64,000 nucleotides of DNA from Azospirillum sp. SYSU D00513 (GTDB lineage: Bacteria > Pseudomonadota > Alphaproteobacteria > Azospirillales > Azospirillaceae). Location of the stretch: positions 1-64,000 of the forward strand of contig NZ_JAFIQV010000025.1 in the NCBI RefSeq assembly GCF_017356015.1, read 5' to 3'. Positions within the stretch are counted from its first letter, which is position 1, and every line of letters starts with the position of its first letter. This document shows positions 50,302-58,746 of this stretch, one piece after another. A model generated the notes under the pieces. It was not told where the DNA came from, did no database searches, and was given only the letters and a program-made list of their open reading frames with translations. The position numbers and the translations under genes are program-made.

Positions 50302-51342
50302 ATGACCAGCCCCCTTCCCGCTGCCCATCCCCCGGTCCCGCAACGCCGCATCGGCGTGCTGCTGCTGAATCTCGGCACGCCGGAGGGGACCGACTACTGG
50401 TCGATGCGGCGCTACCTGAAGCAGTTCCTGTCGGACCGCCGGGTGATCGAGGTGCCGCGGGCGATCTGGTGGCCGTTGCTGAACGGAGTCATCCTGACCA
50501 CCCGGCCGTCGAAAAGCGGTGCCGCCTACGCGACGATCTGGAACAACGAAGACAACGAAAGCCCGCTGAAGACGATCAGCCGGGCGCAGGCGGCGGCGGT
50601 GACCGAAACGCTGAAGGAGCGGCACGGCGATGCCATCGTCGTCGATTGGGCGATGCGCTACGGGCTGCCGGCGACGGGGACGGCGATCCAGCGGCTGAAG
50701 GATCAGGGTTGCGACCGCATCCTGCTCTTCCCGCTCTACCCGCAATACGCGGCGGCGACGACGGCCACGGCCAACGACGAGGCCTTCCGCTATCTGATGA
50801 CGATGCGCTGGCAGCCGGCCGTGCGCACCGTGCCCACATACCATGACGACCCCGCCTACATCGACGCGCTGGCGAAGTCGGTGGAGCGGCATTTGGCCGG
50901 GCTGGACTTCACGCCGGACCTGCTGCTGGTCAGCTTCCACGGCCTGCCGAAGAGCTACCTGGAGAAGGGCGATCCCTACCACTGCTATTGCGTGAAGACG
51001 GCGCGGCTGCTGCGCGAGCGGCTGGGCTGGCCGGAGGAGCGGCTGCGCCATACCTTCCAGTCGCGCTTCGGCAAGGAGGAATGGCTCCAGCCCTACACCG
51101 ACAAGACGGTGGAGGCCCTGCCCGCCCAGGGCGTGAAGAAGCTGGCCGTCGTCACGCCGGGCTTCGCCGCCGACTGCGTGGAGACGCTGGAGGAGATCAA
51201 CGGCCAGGTGCGGGAGATCTTTCTGCACAATGGCGGGGAGGCCTTCAGCTACATCCCCTGCCTCAACGCCACGCCCGACCACATCGCCCTGCTGACCGGC
51301 ATCATCGAACGCGAACTCGGCGGCTGGCTGCCGGCGCGCTAA
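50302..51342 (+). CDS. hemH: Ferrochelatase
   Basis: 346 residues: RIGVLLLNLGTPEGTDYWSMRRYLKQFLSDRRVIEVPRAIWWPLLNGVILTTRPSKSGAAYATIW, MRYGLPATGTAIQRLKDQGCDRILLFPLYPQYAAATTATANDE, LLVSFHGLPKSYLEKGDPYHCYC (catalytic His in SFHGLP) and VTPGFAADCVETLEEI (conserved Glu). It inserts Fe2+ into protoporphyrin IX, the last step of protoheme synthesis, at the membrane. The start ATG 50302 lies 135-180 bp downstream of the palindromes. The only housekeeping heme gene in the window. Confidence 0.97.
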   Translation: MTSPLPAAHPPVPQRRIGVLLLNLGTPEGTDYWSMRRYLKQFLSDRRVIEVPRAIWWPLLNGVILTTRPSKSGAAYATIWNNEDNESPLKTISRAQAAAVTETLKERHGDAIVVDWAMRYGLPATGTAIQRLKDQGCDRILLFPLYPQYAAATTATANDEAFRYLMTMRWQPAVRTVPTYHDDPAYIDALAKSVERHLAGLDFTPDLLLVSFHGLPKSYLEKGDPYHCYCVKTARLLRERLGWPEERLRHTFQSRFGKEEWLQPYTDKTVEALPAQGVKKLAVVTPGFAADCVETLEEINGQVREIFLHNGGEAFSYIPCLNATPDHIALLTGIIERELGGWLPAR

Positions 51343-51385
51343 GGCCGTTCATTCTCCCGGACGCAGAAACGAAGAAGGTCAGCCC

Positions 51386-51760
51386 ATGCCCCAGATCGCC
51401 ATCGAATATTCCGCCAACCTCGAAGGAGCCTTCGATCCGGCCGCCCTCGCCTCCGCCCTGCACGCCACGGCGGCGGAGGCCATTGGGGTCGAGCTGGAGA
51501 GCTGCAAGACGCGGCTGGTCCCGGTCGAACGCTGGGTGATCGGCGACGGAGGTCCCCGCCACGCCATGCTGCACGTCGATTTCCGGATCCTGTCGGGCCG
51601 CGACCAGGCGGCGAAGACCCGGCTGGGCGAAGGGCTGCTGGCCCGCGCGGCCGAGGCGCTGAAGGGAGCGGAGGGGCGCTTCGACCTTCAGGTGACGGTG
51701 GAGGTCCACGATCTCGACCGCGCGAACTACCACAAGATCAGCCTCGCCCGCGCCGGTTGA
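51386..51760 (+). CDS. 5-carboxymethyl-2-hydroxymuconate isomerase-like protein
   Basis: 124 residues, the typical CHMI (HpaF) length, starting MPQIAIEYSANLE with Pro2, the expected catalytic N-terminal proline of the tautomerase superfamily after Met removal. Internal motifs AEAIGVELESCKTRLVPVERWVIGDG, AMLHVDFRILSGRDQAAKTRLGEGLLARA and VTVEVHDLDRANYHK fit the family. No homoprotocatechuate genes are adjacent, so its substrate is uncertain. It follows hemH by 43 bp, perhaps in one transcript. Confidence 0.8.
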   Translation: MPQIAIEYSANLEGAFDPAALASALHATAAEAIGVELESCKTRLVPVERWVIGDGGPRHAMLHVDFRILSGRDQAAKTRLGEGLLARAAEALKGAEGRFDLQVTVEVHDLDRANYHKISLARAG

Positions 51761-51766
51761 GCGGCC

Positions 51767-53404
51767 TCAGCCGGGGAGCATCTCGTCCAGCACGCGGGCG
51801 AGATCCTTCGGCTCCACCGGCTTGTGCAGCAGGCGGCAGCCCGTCGCGAGCGCCTCGCGCAGGCGCTCGGGCGCCGTGTCGCCAGTGATGATCACGGCCG
51901 GCAGCTTCCAGCGCGCCCGAACCATCTCCACCACCTCGCGGCCGGTCTGCCCGTTGGGGAGGCGGTAGTCGGTGACGAGCGCGTCCGGCTCCTCCTCGAT
52001 GTCGCGCAGCAGCTCCGCGAACTCCTCGCGGGTGCGGGCGGCGACGACGTTCACCCCCCAGCTTTCCAGCAGCATCGTCATGGCGAGCCGGACCGCGTCG
52101 TCATCCTCGACCACCAGCACCGTCCGCCCCTGGAAGCGGGCCGCGTCCCGCACCGCCGGCGGCGTGGCCGTGGCCCTCGGGCCAGGAGCCGTGCGGTGGC
52201 GGGCGAGCGGGACTCGGACGGCGAAGAGCGACCCGCGCTCCGGGACCGACCGCACCGTGACGGCCAGCCCCAGCAGCCGCGCGATCCGGTTCACGATGGC
52301 GAGCCCCAGCCCGAACCCCTGCGCGCCGTTGCGGGCGGGCTTGCCCAGCTGGCGGAACTCCTCGAAGACGGTCCGGCGATGCTCCTCGGCGATGCCCGGC
52401 CCGGTGTCCCAGACCTGGAACTCCACCTCCCCGCCCCGGCGGCGGCAGGCCAGCAGCACGCCGCCCTTCTGGGTGTAGGTGACGGCGTTCGACAGCAGGT
52501 TCCGCAGCATCCGCTCCAGCAGGTGCGGGTCGGTGAGGACCGGCAGGTTGCAGGCCCGATGACGCAGCCTCAGCCCCTTCAGCTCCGCCTGGGCGCGGAA
52601 CTCCGCCGTCAGCCGGGCCATCAGCTCGCCGGGCAGGTGGCTCTTCAGCTCCGGCACGATGGCCCCGGCCTCCAGCCGGGACAGGTCGAGCAGGCCGCCG
52701 AGCATCCCGTTCAGCCCGTCGATGGAGGCCTGAAGCCGTTCCAGCAGCTCCCGCGTCTCCGGGTCGGTCAGTTGGTAGCCGAGCAGGCCGGTGTAGAGCG
52801 AGGCGGCCTGGATCGGCTGGCGCAGATCGTGGCTGGCCGCCGCCAGGAAGCGCGTCTTGGCGTCGTTCGCGCGCTGCGCCTCCTCCCGCGCCGATTCCAG
52901 CTCGGCGAGCGTGCGCTTCATGTCCAGGTCGTGCATGGCGATGCGCGCGAACTCGGCGAGGTCCTGCTGGCGTTCCGGCCCGAAATCGTCGCGCCGGCGC
53001 CGGTCGAGGATGCAGAGCGTGCCGAGCACCAGCCCCTCCCCGGCCGTCAGCGGCGCGCCGGCGTAGAAGCGGATGTGGGGCGGATCGACCACCAGGGGGT
53101 TGTCGGCGAAGCGCTCGTCCTCGGTGGCGTCGGGCACCACCATCACCCGGTTCTCCAGGATCGTGTAGGCGCAGAAGGAGATGCGCCGGCTGGTGTGGGA
53201 CAGATCCACGCCATGGCGCGCCTTGAACCATTGGCGCGTCTCGTCGAGAAGGGTGACCAGCGCCATCGGGGCGTCGAAATGGCGCGCGACCAGCCGGGTG
53301 ATCCGGTCGAACGCCTCCTCCGCCGGCGTGTCGAGCACGCCATAGCTCTTCAGCCGGTCGATCCGCGCGGGTTCGTTGAGGGGCCAGGGCGGTTCCCGTG
53401 CCAT
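51767..53404 (-). CDS. GAF-domain hybrid histidine kinase
   Basis: 545 residues. A GAF domain (about 25-165: AFDRITRLVARHFDAPMALVTLLDETRQWFKARHG, FCAYTILENRVMVVPDATED) is followed by a coiled linker and HisKA (FLAAASHDLRQPIQAASL, His192). The ATPase domain has N box NLLSNAVTYT, G1 VWDTGPGI and G2 GFGLGLAI. The C-terminal receiver has VEDDDA, VTDYRLPNG (Asp479) and HKPVEP. No membrane segments, so it is a soluble sensor. SHDLRQPIQAA is typical of a hybrid kinase subgroup common in alphaproteobacteria. It is convergent with the CHMI-like gene. Confidence 0.93.
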   Translation of the reverse strand: MAREPPWPLNEPARIDRLKSYGVLDTPAEEAFDRITRLVARHFDAPMALVTLLDETRQWFKARHGVDLSHTSRRISFCAYTILENRVMVVPDATEDERFADNPLVVDPPHIRFYAGAPLTAGEGLVLGTLCILDRRRRDDFGPERQQDLAEFARIAMHDLDMKRTLAELESAREEAQRANDAKTRFLAAASHDLRQPIQAASLYTGLLGYQLTDPETRELLERLQASIDGLNGMLGGLLDLSRLEAGAIVPELKSHLPGELMARLTAEFRAQAELKGLRLRHRACNLPVLTDPHLLERMLRNLLSNAVTYTQKGGVLLACRRRGGEVEFQVWDTGPGIAEEHRRTVFEEFRQLGKPARNGAQGFGLGLAIVNRIARLLGLAVTVRSVPERGSLFAVRVPLARHRTAPGPRATATPPAVRDAARFQGRTVLVVEDDDAVRLAMTMLLESWGVNVVAARTREEFAELLRDIEEEPDALVTDYRLPNGQTGREVVEMVRARWKLPAVIITGDTAPERLREALATGCRLLHKPVEPKDLARVLDEMLPG

Positions 53405-53485
53405 CGAACTCTCCCTTTTCCTAACGCGTGCTTCCTAACGCATGGGCGGCGGTGTCCTCGGAGGGGTGAAGGCGAAGACGCGGAC

Positions 53486-53517
53486 GGCTCCGCCGCGGCC
53501 GATCCCGCGGCGGAGCC
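53486..53517 (-). terminator. Terminator-like hairpin after the FAH/ABC operon
   Basis: ggctccgccgcgg (53486-53498) and ccgcggcggagcc (53505-53517) are perfect 13-bp arms with a 6-nt loop, 25 bp beyond the hydrolase stop. The minus-strand sequence that follows is only moderately T-rich, so termination may be incomplete. Confidence 0.6.
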
Positions 53518-53541
53518 GGTGGGGAAGGATTCCCCGGACGG

Positions 53542-54270
53542 TCAGACCACGGCGACCCGCAGTTCACCCACGCCCGCCACGCCGCCGGTCATGACGTCGC
53601 CGGGCTTGATCGCGCCGACGCCTGCCGGCGTGCCCGACATGATCAGGTCGCCGGGGCGCAACTCGAACAGGCCCGAGAGATAGGAAATCATCTCCGGCAC
53701 TTTCCAGATCATCTGGTTGATGTCGCCGGTCTGGCGGCGCTCGCCGTTGACATCGAGCCACACCAGCCCCTGTGACGGGTGCCCGATGGCCGAGGCCGGC
53801 ACCAGTTCGGAGCAAGGGGCCGAATGCTCGAAGGCCTTGCCGATCTCCCACGGACGGCCGAGCTTCTTCATCTCGCCCTGGAGGTCGCGCCGCGTCATGT
53901 CGAGCCCGACGCCGTAGCCGTAGACGCAGTCCAGCGCGGATTCGACGGGGATGTCCTTGCCGCCGCGTCCCAGCGCCACGACCATCTCCAGCTCGTAATG
54001 GACGTCCTTGGTCATGGCCGGGTACGGGAATTCGCCGGTCAGGAGCAGGTTGTCGGGATTCTTCTGGAAGAAGAAGGGCGGCTCCCGGTTCGGGTCGTGC
54101 CCCATCTCGATCGCGTGCTCGGCGTAGTTCCGGCCGACGCAATAGATCCGGTGCACCGGGAACAGGCCCCTCTCGCCGCGCACCGGCAAGGCCGGTATGG
54201 GCTGCGGAGCGATGACGTAAGCGGTCTTTTCGGTGGTCTTCTGGGCGACGTCGGCATCCAGGACGGTCAT
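53542..54270 (-). CDS. Fumarylacetoacetate hydrolase family protein (fumarylpyruvate hydrolase-like)
   Basis: 242 residues with the FAH catalytic core: RIYCVGRNYAEHAIEMGHDPNREPPFFFQKNPDNLL, then KDVHYELEMVVALG (two Glu metal ligands), VYGYGVGLDMTRRDLQGEMKKLGRPWEIGKAFEHSAPCSEL (Asp ligand) and LIMSGTPAGVGAIKPGDV. Short members like this hydrolyse fumarylpyruvate or related 2,4-diketo acids or decarboxylate oxaloacetate. It is the last gene of an ABC importer operon (ATGA overlap with the permease), so it probably acts on the imported compound. The substrate is not identifiable from sequence. Confidence 0.88.
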   Translation of the reverse strand: MTVLDADVAQKTTEKTAYVIAPQPIPALPVRGERGLFPVHRIYCVGRNYAEHAIEMGHDPNREPPFFFQKNPDNLLLTGEFPYPAMTKDVHYELEMVVALGRGGKDIPVESALDCVYGYGVGLDMTRRDLQGEMKKLGRPWEIGKAFEHSAPCSELVPASAIGHPSQGLVWLDVNGERRQTGDINQMIWKVPEMISYLSGLFELRPGDLIMSGTPAGVGAIKPGDVMTGGVAGVGELRVAVV

Positions 54271-55022
54271 TGTCTCACTCCTGCGTAATATTCGATTTTC
54301 TTTTCAAGAACGCCGACGGCTTCGGCGATCAGCATGGCGAAGAGGAAGAGGAGGATGGTCAAAGCCCAGAATTCCTCCATCAGGAAATTGCGGGAGTACA
54401 GCTCGAACAGCTCGCCGTAGCCGATGATGGAGACGAGCAGCTGGCCGATCACCACTCCCTTGACCCCGCGGATCAGGCCGAGCCGGATACCCGCCAGGAT
54501 TTCCGGCAGGGCGGCCAGCAGGACGATGCGGGTCATGAGCTGCCAGCGCGAGGCGCCGTAGCTGCGCGCCATCTCCACCAGCGATCCCGGCACATGCTGC
54601 ACGCCGGCCCGCGTGTCCAGCACGATGATCCAGACGGAGAAGAGGAAGACGGTGACGACCACCGTCGCCGTTCCCATGCCGAACAGGATCATCAGGATCG
54701 GCACGAGGGCCGACAGCGGCGCAGACACGAACATGTTCACCCACATGCCGAGCAGCCGGTCCGCCGCCCGCACCCGGCCCATCAGGATCCCCAGCGGCAC
54801 GCCCACCGCGATGGCGAGCGTCATGCCGAGCGCAAAGGATCGCAGCGTGACCGCCGTGGCGTCCAGGTATTTCGGGTTGTGCAGCAACTCCCAGGCGGCG
54901 GACAGCACGCCGGTGAAGGGCGGGACGAGGAAGATCAGCTCCATCCGGCCGACGATCTCCCACAGGATGCACCAGACGATGAGCGAGGCCATCATCGGCA
55001 CGCGGACGCCGCAAAGGGTCAT
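54267..55022 (-). CDS. ABC transporter permease (SsuC/TauC type), second copy
   Basis: 251 residues with about six helices: MMASLIVWCILWEIVGRMELIFLVPPFTGVLSAAWELLHNPKYLDATAVTLRSFALGMTLAIAVGVPLGILMGRV, and the EAA loop SLVEMARSYGASRWQLMTRIVLLAALPEILAGIRLGLIRGVKGVVIGQLL. It follows the ATPase by 14 bp. The operon encodes two different permeases of this family; they may form a heterodimeric channel. Confidence 0.9.
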   Translation of the reverse strand: MTLCGVRVPMMASLIVWCILWEIVGRMELIFLVPPFTGVLSAAWELLHNPKYLDATAVTLRSFALGMTLAIAVGVPLGILMGRVRAADRLLGMWVNMFVSAPLSALVPILMILFGMGTATVVVTVFLFSVWIIVLDTRAGVQHVPGSLVEMARSYGASRWQLMTRIVLLAALPEILAGIRLGLIRGVKGVVIGQLLVSIIGYGELFELYSRNFLMEEFWALTILLFLFAMLIAEAVGVLEKKIEYYAGVRQ

Positions 55023-55036
55023 GACGGCGCCCTCCC

Positions 55037-55876
55037 CTAATCCACGTAATCGCGCAGGCCGTGCCAGATCTCCTCGACCGTGTCGAGGTAGTGCTTGTCG
55101 CGGCGGATCTCGTCCGGCGAGCCGCTGCGGTCGATGGCGGGCTCGATGATGCGGTTGATGCGGCCCGGCCGGCGCGACAGCATGACGATGCCGTCCGACA
55201 GGTAGACCGCCTCCTCGATGCTGTGGGTCACGAACAGGAAGGTCTTCTTCTCCTGCGCGACGAGCCGCAGCAGATCCTCCTGGAACTTGCGGCGGGTCTG
55301 CTCGTCCACGGCGGAGAAGGGCTCGTCCAGCAGCAGCACCTCCGCCTTCACGGCAAGCGCGCGGGCCAGCCCGACGCGCTGGCGCATGCCGCCGGACAGC
55401 TCGTGCGGGTAGCGCTCCTCGAAACCGGCGAGCCCGACCTCGCGGATGTAGTGGCGGCCGATGTCCTCGCGTTCCCGGCGCGGCACGCCGCGCAGCTCCA
55501 GCCCGAAGGCGGCGTTGCGCAGCACCGTGGCCCAGGGCATCAGGGCGAAGTCCTGGAAGACGAAGGCGCGCTCCGGACCGGGGCCGGTCACCTCGCGGCC
55601 GTTGACGCGGACCTCGCCCGAGCTGGGCTCCAGCAGGCCGGCGATGATCTTCAGCAGCGTGGTCTTGCCGCAGCCGCTGGGTCCCAGCAAGGTGGTCAGC
55701 TTGCCGCGGGGGATGTCGAGGTCGATGTCCTTCAAGGCCTCCACGCTGCCGCCGTAGCGCTTGGTGATGCCGCGGACCTGGACCACCGGATCGCCGGCGG
55801 ACGGATCGAGGGCGGAGGGCCGCTGGAGGATGGTCGCGGCGGCGGGGGCCGGGTCGATGCGGTGGAGTGCGCCCAT
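55037..55876 (-). CDS. ABC transporter ATPase (SsuB/TauB type)
   Basis: 279 residues. Walker A LLGPSGCGKTTLLK, Q loop AFVFQDFALMPWATV, signature YPHELSGGMRQRVGLARAL, Walker B VLLLDEPFSAVDE and H loop FVTHSIEEAVYLSD. These are the features of nitrate/sulfonate/taurine-type ATPases. It lies between two permease genes and powers the importer. Confidence 0.94.
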   Translation of the reverse strand: MGALHRIDPAPAAATILQRPSALDPSAGDPVVQVRGITKRYGGSVEALKDIDLDIPRGKLTTLLGPSGCGKTTLLKIIAGLLEPSSGEVRVNGREVTGPGPERAFVFQDFALMPWATVLRNAAFGLELRGVPRREREDIGRHYIREVGLAGFEERYPHELSGGMRQRVGLARALAVKAEVLLLDEPFSAVDEQTRRKFQEDLLRLVAQEKKTFLFVTHSIEEAVYLSDGIVMLSRRPGRINRIIEPAIDRSGSPDEIRRDKHYLDTVEEIWHGLRDYVD

Positions 55877-55879
55877 GGG

Positions 55880-56716
55880 TCAGGCTCCCTGCTTTTCGGG
55901 ACGGAAGAAGACGGTTTCGATCCGCTGGAGCACGGCGAGCGTGAGCGCCGAGAACAGGATGATCGAGGCGATGGAGGCGTACATCTCCGCGTAGTTGGCG
56001 ATGGAGCGGTGATAGGTGATGAGGTCGCCGATGCCCGTCGGCGTGATCAGCAGCTCGGCCAGGATCACGCCGATGAAGCCGGCCGACACGCCGAGCCGCA
56101 GCCCGGCGAAGATGACGGGGCTGGCGTCGGGGATGATGATCTTGACCACCCGCTGCCAGGGGCTGGCCATGAAGGAGCGCGCCATCGCCAGCAGCGACGG
56201 GTTCACGTTGCGCACCGCCTTGTAGCCGTTCAGCGCGATCACCGGCAGCGCCAGCATGCAGACCGCCAGCACCTTCGCGGTCAGCCCGATCCCGTAGACG
56301 AAGGTGACCAGCGGGATCAGCGCCGCCATGGGGGCCGCCTGGAACACGATGAAGACGGGGGCCGCCACCCATTCCACGCCGCGCCGCAGCCCCATCAGCA
56401 CTCCCGCGCTCACCCCCAGCACGGCGGAGATGACGACGCCCAGCACCAGCGGCTGGAGGGTGACGGCGAAGGCCGCCGGCAGGCTGCCGTCCGCCATCAT
56501 GTCGCGGAAGGCGATTGCGGTGGCGGAGAAGCTGGGAAAGGCCGGGCTGATGGGAACGCGCCCGGCGACCTCCCACAGGCCGCAGAACAGGGCGATGGAG
56601 GCCAGCCGCCACAGCAGCATCCCGCCGCCCATCGCGGCGGCGGCGCGCAGCAGCGTTCCGCCCGCCCCGTGCCGCGGACCCGGCATGGCCGCGACACCGT
56701 CCATGGTGGTTTTCAT
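55880..56716 (-). CDS. ABC transporter permease (SsuC/TauC type), first copy
   Basis: 278 residues: IALFCGLWEVAGRVPISPAFPSFSATAIAFRDMMADGSLPAAFAVTLQPLVLGVVISAVLGVSAGVLMG, then the EAA region NPSLLAMARSFMASPWQRVVKIIIPDASPVIFAGLRLGVSAGFIGVILAELL. About six helices. It follows the binding-protein gene by 57 bp and pairs with the permease at 54267-55022. Confidence 0.9.
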   Translation of the reverse strand: MKTTMDGVAAMPGPRHGAGGTLLRAAAAMGGGMLLWRLASIALFCGLWEVAGRVPISPAFPSFSATAIAFRDMMADGSLPAAFAVTLQPLVLGVVISAVLGVSAGVLMGLRRGVEWVAAPVFIVFQAAPMAALIPLVTFVYGIGLTAKVLAVCMLALPVIALNGYKAVRNVNPSLLAMARSFMASPWQRVVKIIIPDASPVIFAGLRLGVSAGFIGVILAELLITPTGIGDLITYHRSIANYAEMYASIASIILFSALTLAVLQRIETVFFRPEKQGA

Positions 56717-56773
56717 GATCTGTCCCCGTTGTTTGCGGGATGCATGGGGGGATGCCGGAGGCGAGGTCAGGAT

Positions 56774-57796
56774 CTACCGCCGCCCAGCCTTGGCGAGTGC
56801 CGCGTCCAGCGGGCCCAGGTCCCAGAATTTCGTCAGTTCGAGCGTCTTGGCGTCGCCCTGGAGCTGGCCGGACAGGGTGTAGAAGGCGAAGTCGTCGCGC
56901 ACCGCCGCCTCGCCGCCGCCGTTCTGCGGCAGGCTCTTGCCGGCCACCAGCTCCTGGAAATAGGGGCCGATGTCGGCCTCCAGATCCTTGGGCAGGTCGG
57001 GCAGCAGCTTGTACTTGGCGCGCAGCCCCGCCACGGCGGCGGGGTCGTCGTTGATCTCCCGCCAGGTCTGGACCAAGCTTTCGACCAGCGTTCCGACGGC
57101 TTCCTTGTTGGCGGCCAGATAATTGGCGTTGGCGTAGAGCGCCTCGTCGGTGGCGCTCACCCCCTCCATCGGCAGGACGGCGAACTTGCCCGGCGCCTTT
57201 TCCATGAGGATGCGGCGGTTGGTGCTGTCCACGATGGTCGCCTTAACGGTGCCCTGGAGCAGCGCGCCCGCCCGCACCTCCGACCCCGGCACGTAGCTGA
57301 TGTTGCGGAAGGAGATCCCGTTCTTCTCGGCCATCAGCTTCATGATGGCCTCGGTGCCGGATCCGCGCGAATGGACCGCGACCTCCTGCCCGTCCAGGTC
57401 CTTCCAGCTCTTGTAATGCTCGGTGTTGACGATCGGGTAAAAGCTCAACGTGCTCATCTGGTAGAAGAAGCGGATCGGCGCCTTGACCTTCTGCACCAGC
57501 GCGTAGGGCGCGCCGACGCCGATGTCCGCCTGCCCGCTGACCACGGCCTGGGCCGCGATGTCCTCCGACTTCAGGTAGGTGACCTCCAGGTCCAGCCCCT
57601 TCTCCCGGGCGCGTTCCAGCGCGATCAGGAAATGCAGGGATTCGACCGACGGTATGTCGCCGAAGGCGATGCGGACCTTGCCGGCGGCCCGGGTGTCGCC
57701 CGGCAGGACGGAGAGCGCCGCGGCGGCGGCGACGCCCAGAAGGGCGGCGTTGCGGAGGAAGGCACGGCGTGTCGAACGGCGGAACAGCTTGAGCAT
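56774..57796 (-). CDS. ABC transporter substrate-binding protein (SsuA/NMT1-like)
   Basis: 340 residues. The N-terminus MLKLFRRSTRRAFLRNAALLGVAAAAALSVLPGDTRA carries STRRAFLR, a twin-arginine export signal. The NMT1/SsuA-like fold follows: KVRIAFGDIPSVESLHFLIALERAREKGLDLEVTYLKSEDIAAQAVVSGQADIGVGAPYALVQK. GGGAGG precedes ATG 57796. It is the first gene of the operon, whose promoter region contains an ACCAAT/ATTGGT repeat. Ligand unknown; the FAH-family hydrolase hints at an organic acid. Confidence 0.9.
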   Translation of the reverse strand: MLKLFRRSTRRAFLRNAALLGVAAAAALSVLPGDTRAAGKVRIAFGDIPSVESLHFLIALERAREKGLDLEVTYLKSEDIAAQAVVSGQADIGVGAPYALVQKVKAPIRFFYQMSTLSFYPIVNTEHYKSWKDLDGQEVAVHSRGSGTEAIMKLMAEKNGISFRNISYVPGSEVRAGALLQGTVKATIVDSTNRRILMEKAPGKFAVLPMEGVSATDEALYANANYLAANKEAVGTLVESLVQTWREINDDPAAVAGLRAKYKLLPDLPKDLEADIGPYFQELVAGKSLPQNGGGEAAVRDDFAFYTLSGQLQGDAKTLELTKFWDLGPLDAALAKAGRR

Positions 57797-57888
57797 GTTT
57801 TCCTCCCGTTTTTCGGCCCCGTTGCTTGGCCGAATTTCGGAACCTCCGGCACGGCCCGGGATGGCGGGCTCGGCGCGGGGTTCCGTTG

Positions 57889-57907
57889 AACCAATGCGTG
57901 ATTGGTT
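57889..57907. promoter_or_regulatory. Operator before the ABC/FAH operon
   Basis: aaccaat-gcgtg-attggtt is a perfect 7-bp inverted repeat with a 5-bp spacer, 93 bp upstream of the binding-protein start. The same half-sites occur before the divergent GntR gene (58032-58063), which points to a common regulator. Confidence 0.65.
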
Positions 57908-58031
57908 ATCGCGCGAAATTCGTTTGTGAGTCAAGCAAACGAATTCGGAAAATAGGGATAGGCCGAAACGGACGGCCTGGAACAAGGAATTTTCTGCCTC
58001 TCTCCTTGCAGTCCGGACCGGAACATTGTAC

Positions 58032-58063
58032 AACCAATCACCACATTGGTAACAGGATTGGTT
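58032..58063. promoter_or_regulatory. Operator before the GntR/FCD regulator
   Basis: aaccaat (58032-58038), attggta (58045-58051) and attggtt (58057-58063) lie within 40 bp of the regulator's ATG. The first two form an inverted repeat like that at 57889-57907; the third is an extra half-site. Occupancy here would block the regulator's own translation or transcription, consistent with autoregulation. Confidence 0.6.
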
Positions 58064-58068
58064 CAGCC

Positions 58069-58746
58069 ATGAGCCTCGGTCACGACGCCGCCCTGACGCA
58101 GCTCCGCGCCTTCCTGGCCTCGGCAGGGCTGCCCTTCAACAGCCGCCTCCCGCCGGAACGGGAGCTGAGCGAGACCCTGGGCGTGGCGCGGCCGGTGCTG
58201 CGCAAGGCGCTCGCCGTGCTGGAGCAGGAGGGGCAGATCTGGCGCCATGTCGGCAAGGGCACCTTCGTCGGCAGCCGGCCGCTGGACACCCACGCCGACA
58301 TCGCGGCGGTGGCTCGGCGCACCAATCCGGCGGAGGTCATGCGCACCCGCCTGCTGCTGGAGCCGGAGGTGGCGGCCCAGGCCGCCGTCGGCGCGACCCC
58401 TGCCCAGATCCAGGAGATGCGCAACTGCATCGAGCGCAGCCGCTCCACCGAAAGCTGGCGCCAGTACGAGAGCTGGGACAACCGCCTGCACCGCCTCGTC
58501 GCCGAGGCGACCCACAACGAGCTGCTGCTGGCGCTGCTCGACACGCTGAACGCGGTGCGCCGCACCGTCACCTGGGGGCGGCTGCGCCCCGACCGGGCCA
58601 GCCCGCCGCCCGACCATCACAGCTTCACCGAGCACGAGGAGATCGTCGCCGCCATCGAGGACCGCGATGTGCAGCGCGCCCGCGACAGCATGCGCCGCCA
58701 CCTGGAGCAGGTGGAACGCAAGCTGTTGCGGCCCCAATCCTCCTGA
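58069..58746 (+). CDS. GntR/FCD-family regulator of the ABC/FAH operon
   Basis: 225 residues. Winged helix: ALTQLRAFLASAGLPFNSRLPPERELSETLGVARPVLRKALAVLEQEGQIWRHVGKGTFVGSR (about 8-70). The FCD domain has RTRLLLEPEVAAQAAVGATP, WDNRLHRLVAEATHNELLLALLDTLNAVRR and FTEHEEIVAAIEDRDVQRARDSMRRHLEQVERKL. Divergent from the ABC operon with matching operators on both sides, so it likely controls both. Its TGA is part of a palindrome shared with the convergent AraC-type gene. Confidence 0.9.
   Translation: MSLGHDAALTQLRAFLASAGLPFNSRLPPERELSETLGVARPVLRKALAVLEQEGQIWRHVGKGTFVGSRPLDTHADIAAVARRTNPAEVMRTRLLLEPEVAAQAAVGATPAQIQEMRNCIERSRSTESWRQYESWDNRLHRLVAEATHNELLLALLDTLNAVRRTVTWGRLRPDRASPPPDHHSFTEHEEIVAAIEDRDVQRARDSMRRHLEQVERKLLRPQSS

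Noticed and set aside
55061..57889. A 942-codon plus-strand open frame opposite the ABC operon
   Set aside because: It is antisense to an ATPase, a permease and a binding protein with complete motifs; no domain, signal or ribosome site supports it.
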